Shown here one piece after another: positions 24,074-36,600 of a stretch of DNA of 64,000 nt (position 1 is the first letter of the stretch; the number at the start of each line of letters is the position of its first letter). Made by a program: the position numbers and the translations under genes. The DNA comes from Theristus sp. LFF4_11 (lineage: Eukaryota; Nematoda; Chromadorea; Monhysterida; Xyalidae): the NCBI GenBank assembly GCA_030248135.1, contig JASANC010001512.1, positions 40,697-104,696 on the forward strand. The letters run 5' to 3'. A model generated the notes under the pieces. It had not been told where the DNA came from. It saw nothing but the letters and a program-made list of their open reading frames with translations, and did no database searches.

Positions 24074-26637
24074 GTTGCCACGGTAACCGTAAAAACCGTA
24101 AAAATACGGGCGGTACGGTTTTACCGTACCGCACCGTGACCGTACCGTGCGATTTTAAAATTTCCAAACCGTACCGAAAACCGTACCGTCATCAAAATAC
24201 AATTACCGTACCGTTGACCGTACCGTGGCAAAATTTTGGCAAACCGTACCGAAACCGTCGTATTTTTTCCAAAATTGACGGTTTGACCAAGCTTTTTTTG
24301 TGTGCGTGCGCTGTGTGTGGCGTGGCGTGCGTTTGATTTTTCGTTGGTATCATATAGGTTGCATGTCCCACGGATACATAAAAATTTTATTTGTTTTTTT
24401 GTGCCGTTGTAAAAATCAACGGCTTTCACATTATTTTTTAGTTTTTTTGGTGTATACTAAAAAACTAAAATAAAACACGCGCTAATTAATAATTAATGAC
24501 AATAAAACAGGTCATGAAGATCGATTGTGACTGTGAGAACACAAAACAAACAGCAGTTTTTACAAGATTTTAACTAAAATTCTGTGACTTTCAAAAAGCA
24601 AAATTTTGGTGAACACAAATTTGCAATTTTTAAACAGTAGAAACTGAAATAATATTGTTTAAAAAACATTTTTGTGCAAAAGCGGGCATAAAAAACACAA
24701 ATGGGATTGTGCAAATAAACGGGTATCGATTCCCGGCCAGTTCTGTAAAATAAAAAATAAAGGGGCCTCTTCGGGTCAAACTTAGCTACTTTGAAAAATG
24801 AAGTTGTCAAACAATCAAGTCACGTTTAAACATGTTTATGTCACGCAGAAAAAGTCTAACGGGAACGACTTCACTTTAACCAAGTTTAACTTAACTAACC
24901 GAGAACAAACGGGGGCAGCAAATTCAAATAGCTTAAAAAAATTGTAACGATTGCAAAATTAGCGAAACAGAGTTATAAAAGAATCATCTTTGACATAGAA
25001 TTGACACCTAATCGAAAAGCTTGAAACAAACATTTGAAACGTTTGAAAAGCACTTAAAAATCGAAGTCCATTGTCTGATTTTGATTGGGCATGGTTGTTC
25101 GACTCAATTAAATTTCAACGCACAGGTAACATGTCATTACGTCATAAGAACAGAACGTGGGTACGAATGAAGCGTCGCTCAAAGCAAAATACAGTGTAGT
25201 TAATTCTTGTGCACCTAGAATTAAAAGTTATTTCCACAGATGAATTTACTTTAATAGGAAGCTAATAACTACACGGTGGCGAGTCTTGGTGTGGTGGCGC
25301 AGGTGGCCGTGTGGCCGCTGGCCACTTCAGTTTGCAACAGAATGAATGTATGCGGTCCGTCATGCCGTGCCGTGTTCCGCAATCCGGCCGGGGCATGCAT
25401 TACTTGTTTTGTTTGGCATTACTCATTACTCAAGTTCAAGATCAAGACGACCACAAATAAAATAAACAACCGCAGCATAAAAACAGTGTTTCTGGGCTTG
25501 TAACTGCACTGCACAGTGCACACATTTACATATCACTGAAAGAGACACGTAAAAAACGAACGTAAAAGAGCAAAAAACTGTTTTGCAGTGTGCGTGCATA
25601 GTATTACTACAAAAAAGAACGTTGAAGGTAACTGAATCTTTCAGCTAGCCACCCGCGTCCCGCAACAACAGCCGTGTACCTGCCAGCTGACTAGCGTTTC
25701 ACTAATGAACATATGATTTTCCACAGTCAATGCTGTTTTGTCGCCTCGCTCTCAGGACTCAGCTCACCACCGCTACCACAACGAACAGTACGACAACGAA
25801 TCGGTTTCATTTCCAGGAAAAGGAAAAGGAATATGTATGTGGCATATGAATAAAAATAAATGTATGTGCTGAGTGGAGCAGTGGTGGACCGTCACCGTTC
25901 ACCGTTAAATGTGTGAGTCGAGCTGAGCTCACTGTCTCTGTTCTGTAATGTTGGTTGAGCAAAGCAAACCCTTTGGCGATTAATAATGTAGCTTGTTGCA
26001 ATGGCGTAAATTCAAAATCGTTTATTATTATTGCACGCAGCGCAGGCAGATCGTATCTCCGTATTCGTAAAATCACACCCGCCGCGTCCACACATCAACT
26101 GAACTCCATTCACTATGCAATTTGTTTCTTTATTATCTTGATTTCACACCTTACGCAGCGCAGGGTTGGTTCAGCTGGTCTGACTCTGGTGCTGTGCTGG
26201 TCCACCTTGTGATGTGGTAGATTTAGGTTTCGGTTGGGTCTTCCTGTACTCTTGCTATGGTGGAGGTAGATGGTGTAAGTTTGTGTTTTGTTTTTGTCCC
26301 ACTGCCGCTTCCATTGCTTGTCTGACTGAACGAGAACGGCGACATACAACACAACAAAATAGCACAGAGAGAAACAAAAAGTGAAGCACAGTGCATTTTA
26401 AAACTTTTTAATTTTCAAACCGTAAAAATACGGTTTACCGCCCGTGTAAATTCAAAATCCACGGTAACCGTACCGAAAACCGTACCGTGCGATTTTAAAA
26501 TTTTCAAACCGTACCGAAAACCGTACCGTTGAGCTTTTCAATTTACCGTACCGTACCGAAACCGTGAAAAAAATTGCGTCTCAAACCGTAAACCGTACCG
26601 TGACCAAAAAAGGCCTACCGTGGCAACTCTAAGCAAA
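24074..26637. mobile_element. 2.56 kb element with CCGTA-rich ends, non-autonomous
   Basis: Outer ends GTTGCCACGGTA and TACCGTGGCAAC are inverted. Each end region, about 24074-24265 and 26407-26637, is packed with CCGTA/ACCGT words, including a shared CCGTACCGTGCGATTTTAAA. The middle 2.1 kb shows no transposase frame. No target-site duplication could be seen by eye, so the single-element reading is an inference; it could also be two separate CCGTA-rich elements. Confidence 0.5.
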
Positions 26638-29184
26638 ATCAATCGTTTTTACCCCCAAAGCAAGTATAGTTTTTAAAATAAATATGGGCTCTGGGCTCTG
26701 CAACTTTTGCAGTAAAGTGTTTGGTGGTTTTGATTTGAATCAAAATCTGAGCGCATGCATGAAAGAAACGTGAAACAATTTCACAGTTGCTCGTAAATCT
26801 TGATTGAAATATAAAACAGTCGAATTTGTATCGTTGTGTCTAGCAATTAAAAACTGTTTATTCTTTGCGTACGAATAAAAACTGAAAAAAACTGTAGTTT
26901 TTTCGCTCAAAAATATTTACAGCCAAGGTCAATCATCTGAAGAAGGTTGGAACGGTTTGATTTATTTTTATTTTTTATATCTTGTATCTACGTTTTTGTC
27001 AAGAATTTTTTCACTGAATCAAATTTGGGCAAAATCAATCATCAGGATGGCAAGCAAAGAGCGACCGAAAAAATATTTACTCAGTACAATTTAGATTCAG
27101 TTGATTTTGACTGGTCATGGTGGTTGGTCAGTAAACGGTTTTCAAATTTTTTCTTGTGTTTGTGAATGACTAGCTAAACTATTTTTTTGTAAATTCGTTT
27201 TATACATGTATTTTCATATCAATTTCCATATCCGTTTCTGTTTCCATTTCGGTTTCCGTTTCCGAAATTTTTATCGAAAGTCTAAAATGAGTAGCCGACC
27301 ATTTCTGAGCACCACAGAAAAGCGCAGCAAATACAAATTTCGGAAACAGAAACGGAAAGGGAAGTTGGATTCAACGTGCGCAAGTGCTTATTTCTTGATG
27401 GACGAATTTTGTGCTTATTTCTTGATGAAGGTTAGTTGGTCACTGATGTAATAAACCGCTAATTAAAGTTAAATAACTCAATTCCAATGCACAAGAATGT
27501 GTTCTGAAAGAAGTCAAAGATTTCTGATTTTATTTGCTCTTATTTCGTAGCAAATATTGCATTGTATAAGATCACATTTGAAGAAATCGCATGTTATCAA
27601 AAAAAACGTTGAGAGTTTTGCTTTTTTCTTGAATCATACGAACATCCAATATATCGTGTGTGGGAAAGCAGTCACAAAAACACGATTTAAAAATTGGACA
27701 ATTAAATGTCAAATACTTGAGAAAGAATGTTTACTGTAAAAAAGAAAAAACATGCGCATCCAGTTGTCGCAAAGTGCTAAGTCAAATCAAAGAAAAAGAA
27801 GTTTTAGACCATGAGCTATTGGTGAACATGTGCTGCAGTGTAATGCTATAACCAGTGTCAGTAGTGCCAGTGTGTTTGATTTGTGTGTCATTCTGCTACA
27901 TCACGACACGGTCGCATATTGCATAACAAACAGACATATGCTCTTTGAAAAGGGACTTCGCCATGCGTCAACCATGTTGCGAAGTTGACTAATGGCTTTC
28001 AGATTGTTTGAAAAAATAAAATCGTACTGTGTTTGACAGCGGAGCGCAGTTTATTCCTTAGTATTCAGCAACAAAATGAGCCTTTTTTCGTCAAAAATGC
28101 ACTCATGCATGCGACCGACAAAAACCTTGCAGGAGAAAAAAAACTACAAACAAATTCTTTGATATGATAAAGTGTCATAAACGGTTGTTCGTTGTGCCGT
28201 ACACATTGATTTCTGGCGTTTTATTGATGATCTTATTAGCTGCGCAATTCCACGCAAATGAACGTGCAACTGTCTGTTTTTGTTTGAGTTGTAATTCAAC
28301 GCGCCGATTGCCTGTTTCAGCACAACGCAGCCATTCAGCGTGCTACACTGAACAGTTTGAAATTTTGAGAAATTCAATTTTCACATGATTTAATCAAGCT
28401 CCAATCAACAGAAATAGAAGTTACATATCAAGAAATGCGCGCTTAGTTTGCTTGACTGGCTGATTCCTTGAAATTAACATTGCTAAACTTTAACGACGGG
28501 CGAGCAAACTGATGAGAAACGTGTATCGTGTAACTTTTTCAAAATTTGTTCAGACAGATAGAGCTAGCTAGTAACTTTAAAAAAATTGATTCATTGATTT
28601 TAAAAACTTAAAAAAATTGGTCGAGACATCGACAGAATTGAAACGTTCCCAATAGAAATATTTTGCCAAACGAAACAACGCGCAGTACAAACTACGGGGA
28701 AAATCAAACTCAAACTCAGCAAAAATCAAAACTTTGAAAATTTTTTGAAGAATAAAGTTGGTGTAGATTCACATTTTCCACCTACATGTGCGTTCTCCAG
28801 ATATTTTTCTCACTTTTCTGACATCAGTTTATTCAGTCAATTCACAAAAGTAGTATCAGCATCTCCAAAGTGAATTTCTTTGAAACATGATCAGTCAATT
28901 TTCCCACATGCACGTTGAAAATATTCAAAAGATCAATGTATGAAAAAAATGCCAAGAAAAATTAATCACTATTATCAACTTAAGCTATCAGCGCATTTGT
29001 CACCCCTCTGCTGAATTTCGTTCAAATAGCCCAAAAATTGGCAATTTTACACAAAAACTACATATAGCAAACATGTGATGTCACTACTTGAATTAAAACT
29101 CACATTTCGTGGTATCACCTGGTAGGAACATCTGCATATGAACTGCCACTTTTTAAAAAGAGTGGGAATGAAAAAAACAAAACA
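26638..29184. other. Intergenic, nothing recognised
   Basis: AT-rich DNA. A TTTCC/TTTCCG-rich simple stretch is at 27220-27265. No supported gene. Confidence 0.5.
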
Positions 29185-30710
29185 TTATGGTTTTATAAAA
29201 CACGGTTTCGGGCAAATGCACGTACGACAGCAGCACAAAAACGCTGACGTGAGATTGCAGATTCCTGAAAACATGAAGAAAAAGGCATTGTCCTGGCTAA
29301 ACAGGGTTCCTGTTCCTCTTCCCGTTCATGGTCTTTTTCCCGCCCCCTTCCCGTTCTTTTTTTATTTCCCTTCTCGTTTCGTTCTCATTGCCGAGTCCCT
29401 CTCTTCCCGTTCCCGTTACCGTTTCCACTCCCCTACCCCGTCCCATCTCCCACACCACATTCCGCTACACCCGTTCCCGTTCGCAATCTTTGCCAATTGC
29501 TTACCCTGAATCACAGCGAACACCATCGTGCACGCATGGAACGCAATTCCATACTTCAGTCGGAGCACGCAACCGACGAAATCGTAGTCCGTCTTGCGCC
29601 AAATCGTCCTCAGCCGATCGTAGTCGTGCTGGTCGTGCTGGTAGATGACGCAGTAGTTGTCCTGCCACGTCGGATGTCGGTCGGTGCCGATCGGTTCAAA
29701 GTTCAGAAAATACGTGACGCAGACAGCGCCGACGGCGCACGCGAACGCGATCGTGCTGCAGAGTAGATGCGCGATGAACAGATTCTGCGAGTGCGTTCGT
29801 GCGGCGAGAATGCCTGCGAATGGTGCGGCAAATTGGGTAAAAAACTGGCAGAAGGGGGAAATGTTTCAAAGGTATAAGTGCCCATGGAGTAAAAGGTGCA
29901 CGAAAATGTGAAAAAAGTGGCAAAATGGGGAAATGACAGACGGTAAAAGAGCCCATGGGGTAAAAGATGCAAAAAAGGTAAAAACGTGTGATAAAGGGTC
30001 GATAACACTAAAAATAGTTCAAAAATACAAAAAAAACAAGTAAAAACAGCTGATTTTAATAAATGTTTTTTTAATAACGAAGCAAAGAAGTGTTAATAAC
30101 GTTTAAAAGTACCAGAGCCCACGAACCAATGCAACCGTTGACCAGATAAACCGACGACGACCAAATGCCGGTGAAATACGGACAATATGAACCAAGCTCA
30201 GAGCACGCTATTCCAATGCCAAGAGCGACCAGACCTGCGCAACAAACAAAATGGTGAGCGTTTGCTTCTTTTTATGGGCAAAAGCTGCAGGCAATTTTTG
30301 CCAATAGCTCACAATTGCAAAAAAACACACGAAAAACTTTTACTCGTTGAGCAATCAGCTGGTTTTTGCAATTTGTCGAGTTTTCTGAGTTTTCTCAGAT
30401 GTCGAGAGCCAATACAATTCAACGTTTTTAACTTTGAAAACCACCGGAACAACATTTCAACCATTACAACTCATCGAGTGGTAGTGCAAACATCAAAAAA
30501 CCTACCAATAAACACTTCCAGTAACGCCAACCGAAACACCCAACGGTGCCGTGGCTTCGGCTCGAGCGCTTCATAAATGTTGGAATAGGGCGGGGGTCGC
30601 CAACCGGGCGGTGGCGGCGGCGCAGAGGGGCCCCTCAGTTTCAACGTTTGTCCCTCGTCGATTTCCAGTGATGCGTATTCCTGTCCGTCTTCCGACGGCG
30701 ATTTCTTCAT
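29185..30710 (-). CDS. Four-helix membrane protein with N-terminal PPPY motif, uncharacterised
   Basis: Four exons: 30506-30710, 30127-30234, 29505-29813 and 29185-29264; 233 codons with matching phases. The N-terminal 58 residues are polar and proline-rich (APPPPPGWRPPPYSN), giving a PPxY motif that could bind a WW-domain protein. Four hydrophobic segments follow: VFRLALLEVFIGLVALGIAC, a second around VYLVNGCIG, a third around LLCSTIAFACAVGAVCV, and a fourth running from GIAFHACTMVFAVIQ to the last exon. It ends in a Cys-rich tail (CCCRTCICPKPC) likely to be palmitoylated. The layout resembles MARVEL/CD20-like tetraspans, but I do not recognise the family. The last, short exon was placed by phase and acceptor alone. 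Confidence 0.7.
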
Positions 30711-30847
30711 GACGTCTCTGGGTTTTGTCGTCCAGAAATTATGGAACTTTCCTTATGGAACTTATGGAAAGTTCTGACGAAGAAATAATATCACAAGCTG
30801 TTTCGAAAAAACTCAGATTGATCATGGTGCGTGTACATATTGCAAAA

Positions 30848-30946
30848 CGGGCGCCCTACTCGACGGCGTTCGGTACGCTTTTCTGGGTTAGCCCTCTGGC
30901 TAAAAACATCGCCTAAATCCCAACAACAACAATAACAACAACATGG
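30848..30946 (+). mobile_element. SINE 3' body with CAA-rich tail
   Basis: CGCCCTACTCGACGGCG and GGTTAGCC...GGCTAAAAACATCGCC match the body of the SINE at 35449-35624 in the opposite strand. It ends in a CAACAACAACAATAAC tail. The tRNA-like head is missing, as in a 5'-truncated copy. Confidence 0.65.
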
Positions 30947-31383
30947 AGGAATTTGGAAATGAAACAGCCGCCAAAAAGCGAGAACACTTTTTTGCGTTGT
31001 GGGAAAAGCTCAAGGCAAAAAAAACAACGATTCAATATATGCGGGCAAAGCAGCAGTGTACAACACAGTACATGTGCATACTCAAATCAAATATGGTCAT
31101 TGTTTTGTCTGAAGTGAGCGTAATGTTCAATGTTGAAAACGGCATGTGGAAAATTTTGATAAAAGGCCAACCAACAAAAAACTAAAAAAACACAGCTCTT
31201 TGAATAATAATGAAACAGACGTTTTTTAGCGTTGACAGATTCTTATCAGAATCCAAATATTTTCCGAATACCATCGCCAGGATTCGTAGATTATGGGGCT
31301 CTATTTGTAGCTGGGTTTTCCTGTTGATTGCAACAAAATACTGCAGATGAAGTGATCGCTGTACTGTGCACTCAAATCCATGA
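30947..31383. other. Intergenic, nothing recognised
   Basis: A plus-strand frame beginning ATGGAGGAATTTGG at 30943 runs 80 codons, but it starts at the SINE tail and has no similarity. Confidence 0.4.
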
Positions 31384-31828
31384 TACCGTATTACCCCCAT
31401 TAAACCCCCCCACCATTAATCCCCCCCCCCCAATAAACCCCCACCCCCACGACAAGTTTCCGAATAACCCCCCCCCCCCCACAAATAATCCCCCGTGGGG
31501 GATTATTGGAAACCTGTTTGAAACACATACCCAGGGAATTCAGTGGCTGGTTGCAGTGAAAATGATGAAATTGTGCTATCAAAGGCCCCAAATGGATGAG
31601 TTAATGGTAATTTCATTACAAAAGGCTGTTGTAAAAGGAAATTTCTATGTAGAGTAGAAGTTTCTGCGACTTTCTTGCCTGCCATGCAAGGTATTTTTGC
31701 CATTTTTCAATAAACCCCCACCCCTAGAATTTGTTTGTAAATAAAGCCCCCCCCCCACCAATAAACCCTCACCCTAAAAGTCGCTGACGTATTAATCCCC
31801 CATGGGGGTTTATTGGGGGTAATACGGT
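31384..31828 (-). mobile_element. C-tract MITE, TACCGTATTACC terminus (copy 3)
   Basis: Same inverted ends, C runs and core as the 16924 copy and nearly the same length; about 445 bases. Confidence 0.85.
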
Positions 31829-33601
31829 AACAGTAAATTCATTCCCCGTCGTACCGCACGGCCGCTTTTTAAAGCATTAAAATGCTTCTGATAATGTTTT
31901 TGCATCTGCATCAATATCTCCATCTACAACTGCATTAGTTTTTCTGCACGTGCAAGCAAAAATGCGTCACAGTTGAATTTTCGACCGCAAAGAAGACACG
32001 CGGCATATTATTTTGTGCATTGCCATTAGAAGTTTAAAAAGTTTTATGGAAATCAAAAGCTTTTTGAGAATTGAAATCTAGGAGGCCGTGAATAATGCTA
32101 TAAATCGCGTAGCTTTTATGAACCCGCGACGACATCACACCTTATGACTAATAATGTTTTTGTCATCTTTTTGTGGTTCGGTTCGTCATGTTTAGTCATA
32201 CGGCGCATTTAGAAACCTAAAAACGTAAAATTAAAAATCTATAAAGCATAAACTCAGGTCATAACCGACAAAGAAAGCAGCCTATGTATTTGTCACAAAC
32301 GGTCATGAACAGAGAAATTTGAATTAAAAAAAACGAAACTGGCAAAAACATTATTCGATTGCAAAACCATGGACGAACCTAATAAAAAATGAGCGGAAGA
32401 TGGCTTCAAAAAAGCGTTTGTTGCTTCTCTGGAATCGTCTCCTGAATAAAAAGCATAATATTGAAAGTATAAAATGCAAAGTCTGTCTGTACCTTATAGC
32501 ATATTTTTCTCTGCAATCGAGAAATTCGATAGCTTATATTTTGTTAGCTGGGACGCTTTTCAGCGAGAGCTGACTGTGCAAATAAAGAAAAAACTGTTTC
32601 TGTGTTTGTTGAAAACGCACGGTGGAAACTGCAAAGGTACACTCTTTCTATTTGGTTTGAAACTCTGCGTTTACGTGTGTTATTTAATAATTTTTAATTT
32701 TTAAACGATTTTTCGACAAAAATTAAAAGAAACCACACACAATAAAACATGCTGCAAATCACAGCGCTTTTTTACATGTACACGTACCCGTTTCAAGTTC
32801 AGTAAGCTAGGATAAACAGGGTGGCGCATAAATCGGAGCCACGAATTTGAAGCGCCACAGCGCCCCAACCGTTGTTTTGTCTGTATTGTAATGATTTTTT
32901 GTGCTTTGGTGAAAATTAGCTACGGCGGAGCCAAAATTGACTGGAAAAGGGTGAAGCGAGAAAAAACTGTGTTTTTCAGTTTTGCGTTTTGTATAGAATA
33001 GTGTCGGTTGCAGAATCACATGGGCACGCAATCATCAAGAAGTAAGGCAACCACATGAACTCGGTGTTGTTTCTGGAATATTCTCAAGCTATACCATTTT
33101 CAATACCAGTCGCTCACAAATTGCATGCGATGTGAAACCTGAAACCTCGATCTGAATATTCTTGCTGTCGATCGTTCATGCTTTCTTTTTTGCGGGCTGC
33201 ATGTTTCGCATATGATTGCGAAATCCATTAAGTCCTGGCGTCACAAGAATGCACAAAAACTGCACTACCCGCTGGAACAAGATACAAGGTCCAATTCAGC
33301 CACAGTTCAAAATTTCAAAATGTACCAAAATCAAAATGTACCAAAAAGACAAGTGAACAAGACAAGCAAATGCAATCAGTACAACAGTATCATTGATGAC
33401 TTGAAAAGCTTTTGAAAAGTATGATTATAATGACTCCATATCGCATGCCAAACCCAAGAAGTACAAACAACAGTACATTTTTTTGACATATCTAGATAGT
33501 TCACGCTTTACTTCAAAACTTTCTAAAAGAAATAATTCTATGTAGTATTGCTTTGCACAGCTTTCCACACCACCACGATACCCCAATGAAAAATCCAAAC
33601 A
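31829..33601. other. Intergenic, nothing recognised
   Basis: AT-rich DNA downstream of the ZP gene (which reads leftwards); no supported gene. Confidence 0.5.
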
Positions 33602-36600
33602 CTACGCTCGACAAATCTCTTTTGTTTTCGGCAGTGATTTCGCCATCTTCTGATCGGTTACACTCGTAGTACGATTGTTCCTGCAGACATTGTAGCCCAA
33701 AATGGTGCATACCGTGCAGAGCACGGAAATCAGTACGGACGAGCAGACGATGACAAACAGCGGTGGGTGCCAGATCAGTTTCTCCGCCACAGTGTCCGTT
33801 CTTGATCTTGATGTTCGCTCATGCTGCCTGTCACCCGTGCCAATAAACGGATTGTTGTAGAATCGATGGCGAAATCGGTCCTCCGGCCATCGATGGGGAT
33901 TCTTGTGATGGCTGCTCACTGAAATCGTGAATTTTTTCATTTCATTTGAACTTTTCTACGTATAACTTCGTTGAAGAAACATATGCTTAGAACTCGCGGA
34001 TGCAGAATATGTTTTAGTTAGTCTGACACTTTGCTAAACACTCAGAAGGTTCGACTGTCAGAAAAGCGAACAACACAGTTGTCGACAGCTGGTTACCTGT
34101 ATGCTGTCAAAGTGACGAATTTAGCTTGTATAGTGGCACGGCACGCTGAAGTTCTCTTGCGCATGCCGTCTCTAAAGAGCTCGTCCGAGCTCTTCTGATC
34201 TGAGCTCTTCACAAAAGAACACCCAAGGTATGCTAGGACGAGTAGTCTCTTTTGTCTGCATTTGCGGAGAGAGATCGCGAGAGTTGGAGTCATCCGTTTT
34301 TTTTAATCCTTCAACTCACCGTCATCCGCCAAGCGGACGTTGATCTGCGGCTGCAGAGTTTGCATCTCAGTTTCTGGTTGTACAGGCTGCTCGACCAGTG
34401 GCTCAATTGGCGGATTTCCGTTCCATTGCAGCAACTGCAGTATATTATGAAGCGGGTCGCGATTTTCAGGCAGAACCACTGGAAATGGCGTCACTGGTGA
34501 TGCTGTACTTGCAGAGGCCAGTGGATTGTCAGTTTGAGAAGCTACGAATTGGTTGAGTTGCTGCAACTGGAAGTCGTTCATTTCGAGTCGCTGTGATTTC
34601 TCAGAAACAGTTCTCGATGAAGAGTCCATCTGTACAACGGACACTGGTCGTGCGTTTAAAATAGGCTGCTCCTTTGCAGTCAGTGAATTCGAAATCGAAC
34701 TCGATGCTGAAATTGAATTCGGACGCTTCTGTTCGAGAGCTGCATCTTTTTGTTCGTTCGGCGTTTCATCGAGCGCCGCCAGTGTCAGTTCGTCGTCTTC
34801 TGGCAGCATAACAACGCTCGTTTGCAGTGCGATTAGCGAATCAGATGGCTGGATAAATGGGTCGGAAATCATTTCATCATTGCTGCGCTCAAGTGCCACG
34901 TCATCGATGACCTGATAACCAGCGCCCAAAGGAACTTCGCGCAAGGGATCGTCGAGCAGTGGTCGGTCGAGGGATCGGCGGACCAACGACGACGCCGGAG
35001 TTGGTTGGAGCAGCTTGATACGTTCACTGCCGCATTGCTGTGAAGTGGAAAACGAAACATGGGCACAGAAAAACTCTAGGATTGAGCAAACAGAGAAGGG
35101 CTTGACCAATAATACTGCTGTTTCGGCGATAATTTTTATCAAAAACCACTGTAAACGTTCTGCGGCTTAGTAAAATCAACAAAGTATGCACAATACATGG
35201 ACAAACCGTGATATTACAACGGTGAAGACATGGTCGAATTTGGCATTCGAAATTGACGACGTCTGAAGTGCTGAACTGAAAACCGCGCAGTCGAAGGTAA
35301 ATGTGCTTGATGCCGCGATGGTCATTCGTCTCTTGTACGGTGCCTTCTTGCACCCGCTCAATCATTTGCGCACAACTGCAAAACATGGAAAATGGTGACT
35401 ACAGAAGGAGATGTTTATTCAACGAACGAAACGAACGAAAACGGTGATTTTAGGCGATGTTTTTAGCCGGGCTAACTCAGAAAAGCGCATAGTACGCCGT
35501 CGAGTAGGGCGGCCATCGAGTTTTTCTCTGTCATTGAGTGTCTATACAGTACCCCTCGGCGGGACTCGATCTTCCGAGCGCACAGACAATAGCCTAACAC
35601 GTTATCACTCAGCCCACGCCGGTGAAAAATGAAAAACGTTATCTCGCTCATACAAAAATGATGGAATAAAGAAATTTAAACATAATTGCAAGCAGACCCT
35701 TTGTCATCGACCAGAGTGATTGTGCCGCCAGGCGAGCGACTGCCGTCGTGCGCGACGCAGTTGAAGATGACGAAATCGTACGGCACTGGAAAAAGTGTAC
35801 AATTGAAATAAATGCAAGACGAAACACTGTTTGGGCACAACCTTGTTTTCTGATTGATTTCTGAATAAGACGTTTTTTAAAAATCGCTTCATTCTCACCA
35901 GCTTCGGCGAGGTGAACATCCAACGTGATCTGCTGTCCGATGGCAGCAGCCAGCGCGTGTCGCCCCTCGATGCCCCACCCGTCGCGGACCGTCATTTCAA
36001 TCACCGGCAGAATGCCCGCTCCGGCGCCCTTCAGTACGGTCGGCGGTCGCAGTGGCTGGTCGTGGGAACCGCTGCAATTGAAACAATTTGAACGGAAACT
36101 GAATTGAAAGTGAACGGAAAAGTTTTAAAAGTACATTCGAACTGGAAATTATGGCAACGCGCTGATTGGTTGGTGATCACGTCATGCATGCTTTCTGTGC
36201 AGGCATTGCAAAGGAGGCGGGTCCTGCACAGAAAGCATGTATCACGTGATCACCAACCAATCAGCTGATTGCCTATGATTTATAGTTCGACTGTAAAAAA
36301 GAACCTGACGCTTGCGGAGTAGCGGACAACAAACTCTTCAAACAAACGATAAAAAGAAAAAACAGCTTTGTGGTTTTTTGTTCTGAAACGCTGCCACGCA
36401 AATTGAAAGCAATCATTACCGAGCAGCTTAGCATTTGCTGGTGGTACAAGTTTAGCAGTAGTTTAGATTTTTGTAAAAAAAGTAAAAACTCGACCTTATC
36501 TGAATTCCGCGCAGCGACGGCAGCTTGATGGTGACGTCATGTAACAGATAGGAACAGTGCACTCGGAACTCGCGCAGACCGTCCACCAGAATTTCACGTT

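Noticed and set aside
24690..24745. tRNA-like T-arm (CGGGTATCGATTCCCGGCC)
   Set aside because: No matching D-arm, anticodon stem or acceptor stem upstream; not a tRNA gene.
31328..31703. Frames with proline/glycine runs in C-tract MITEs, also at 17049, 20480 and 51206
   Set aside because: Same peptide in every copy because the MITE is repeated; no start, stop or splice logic of a gene.
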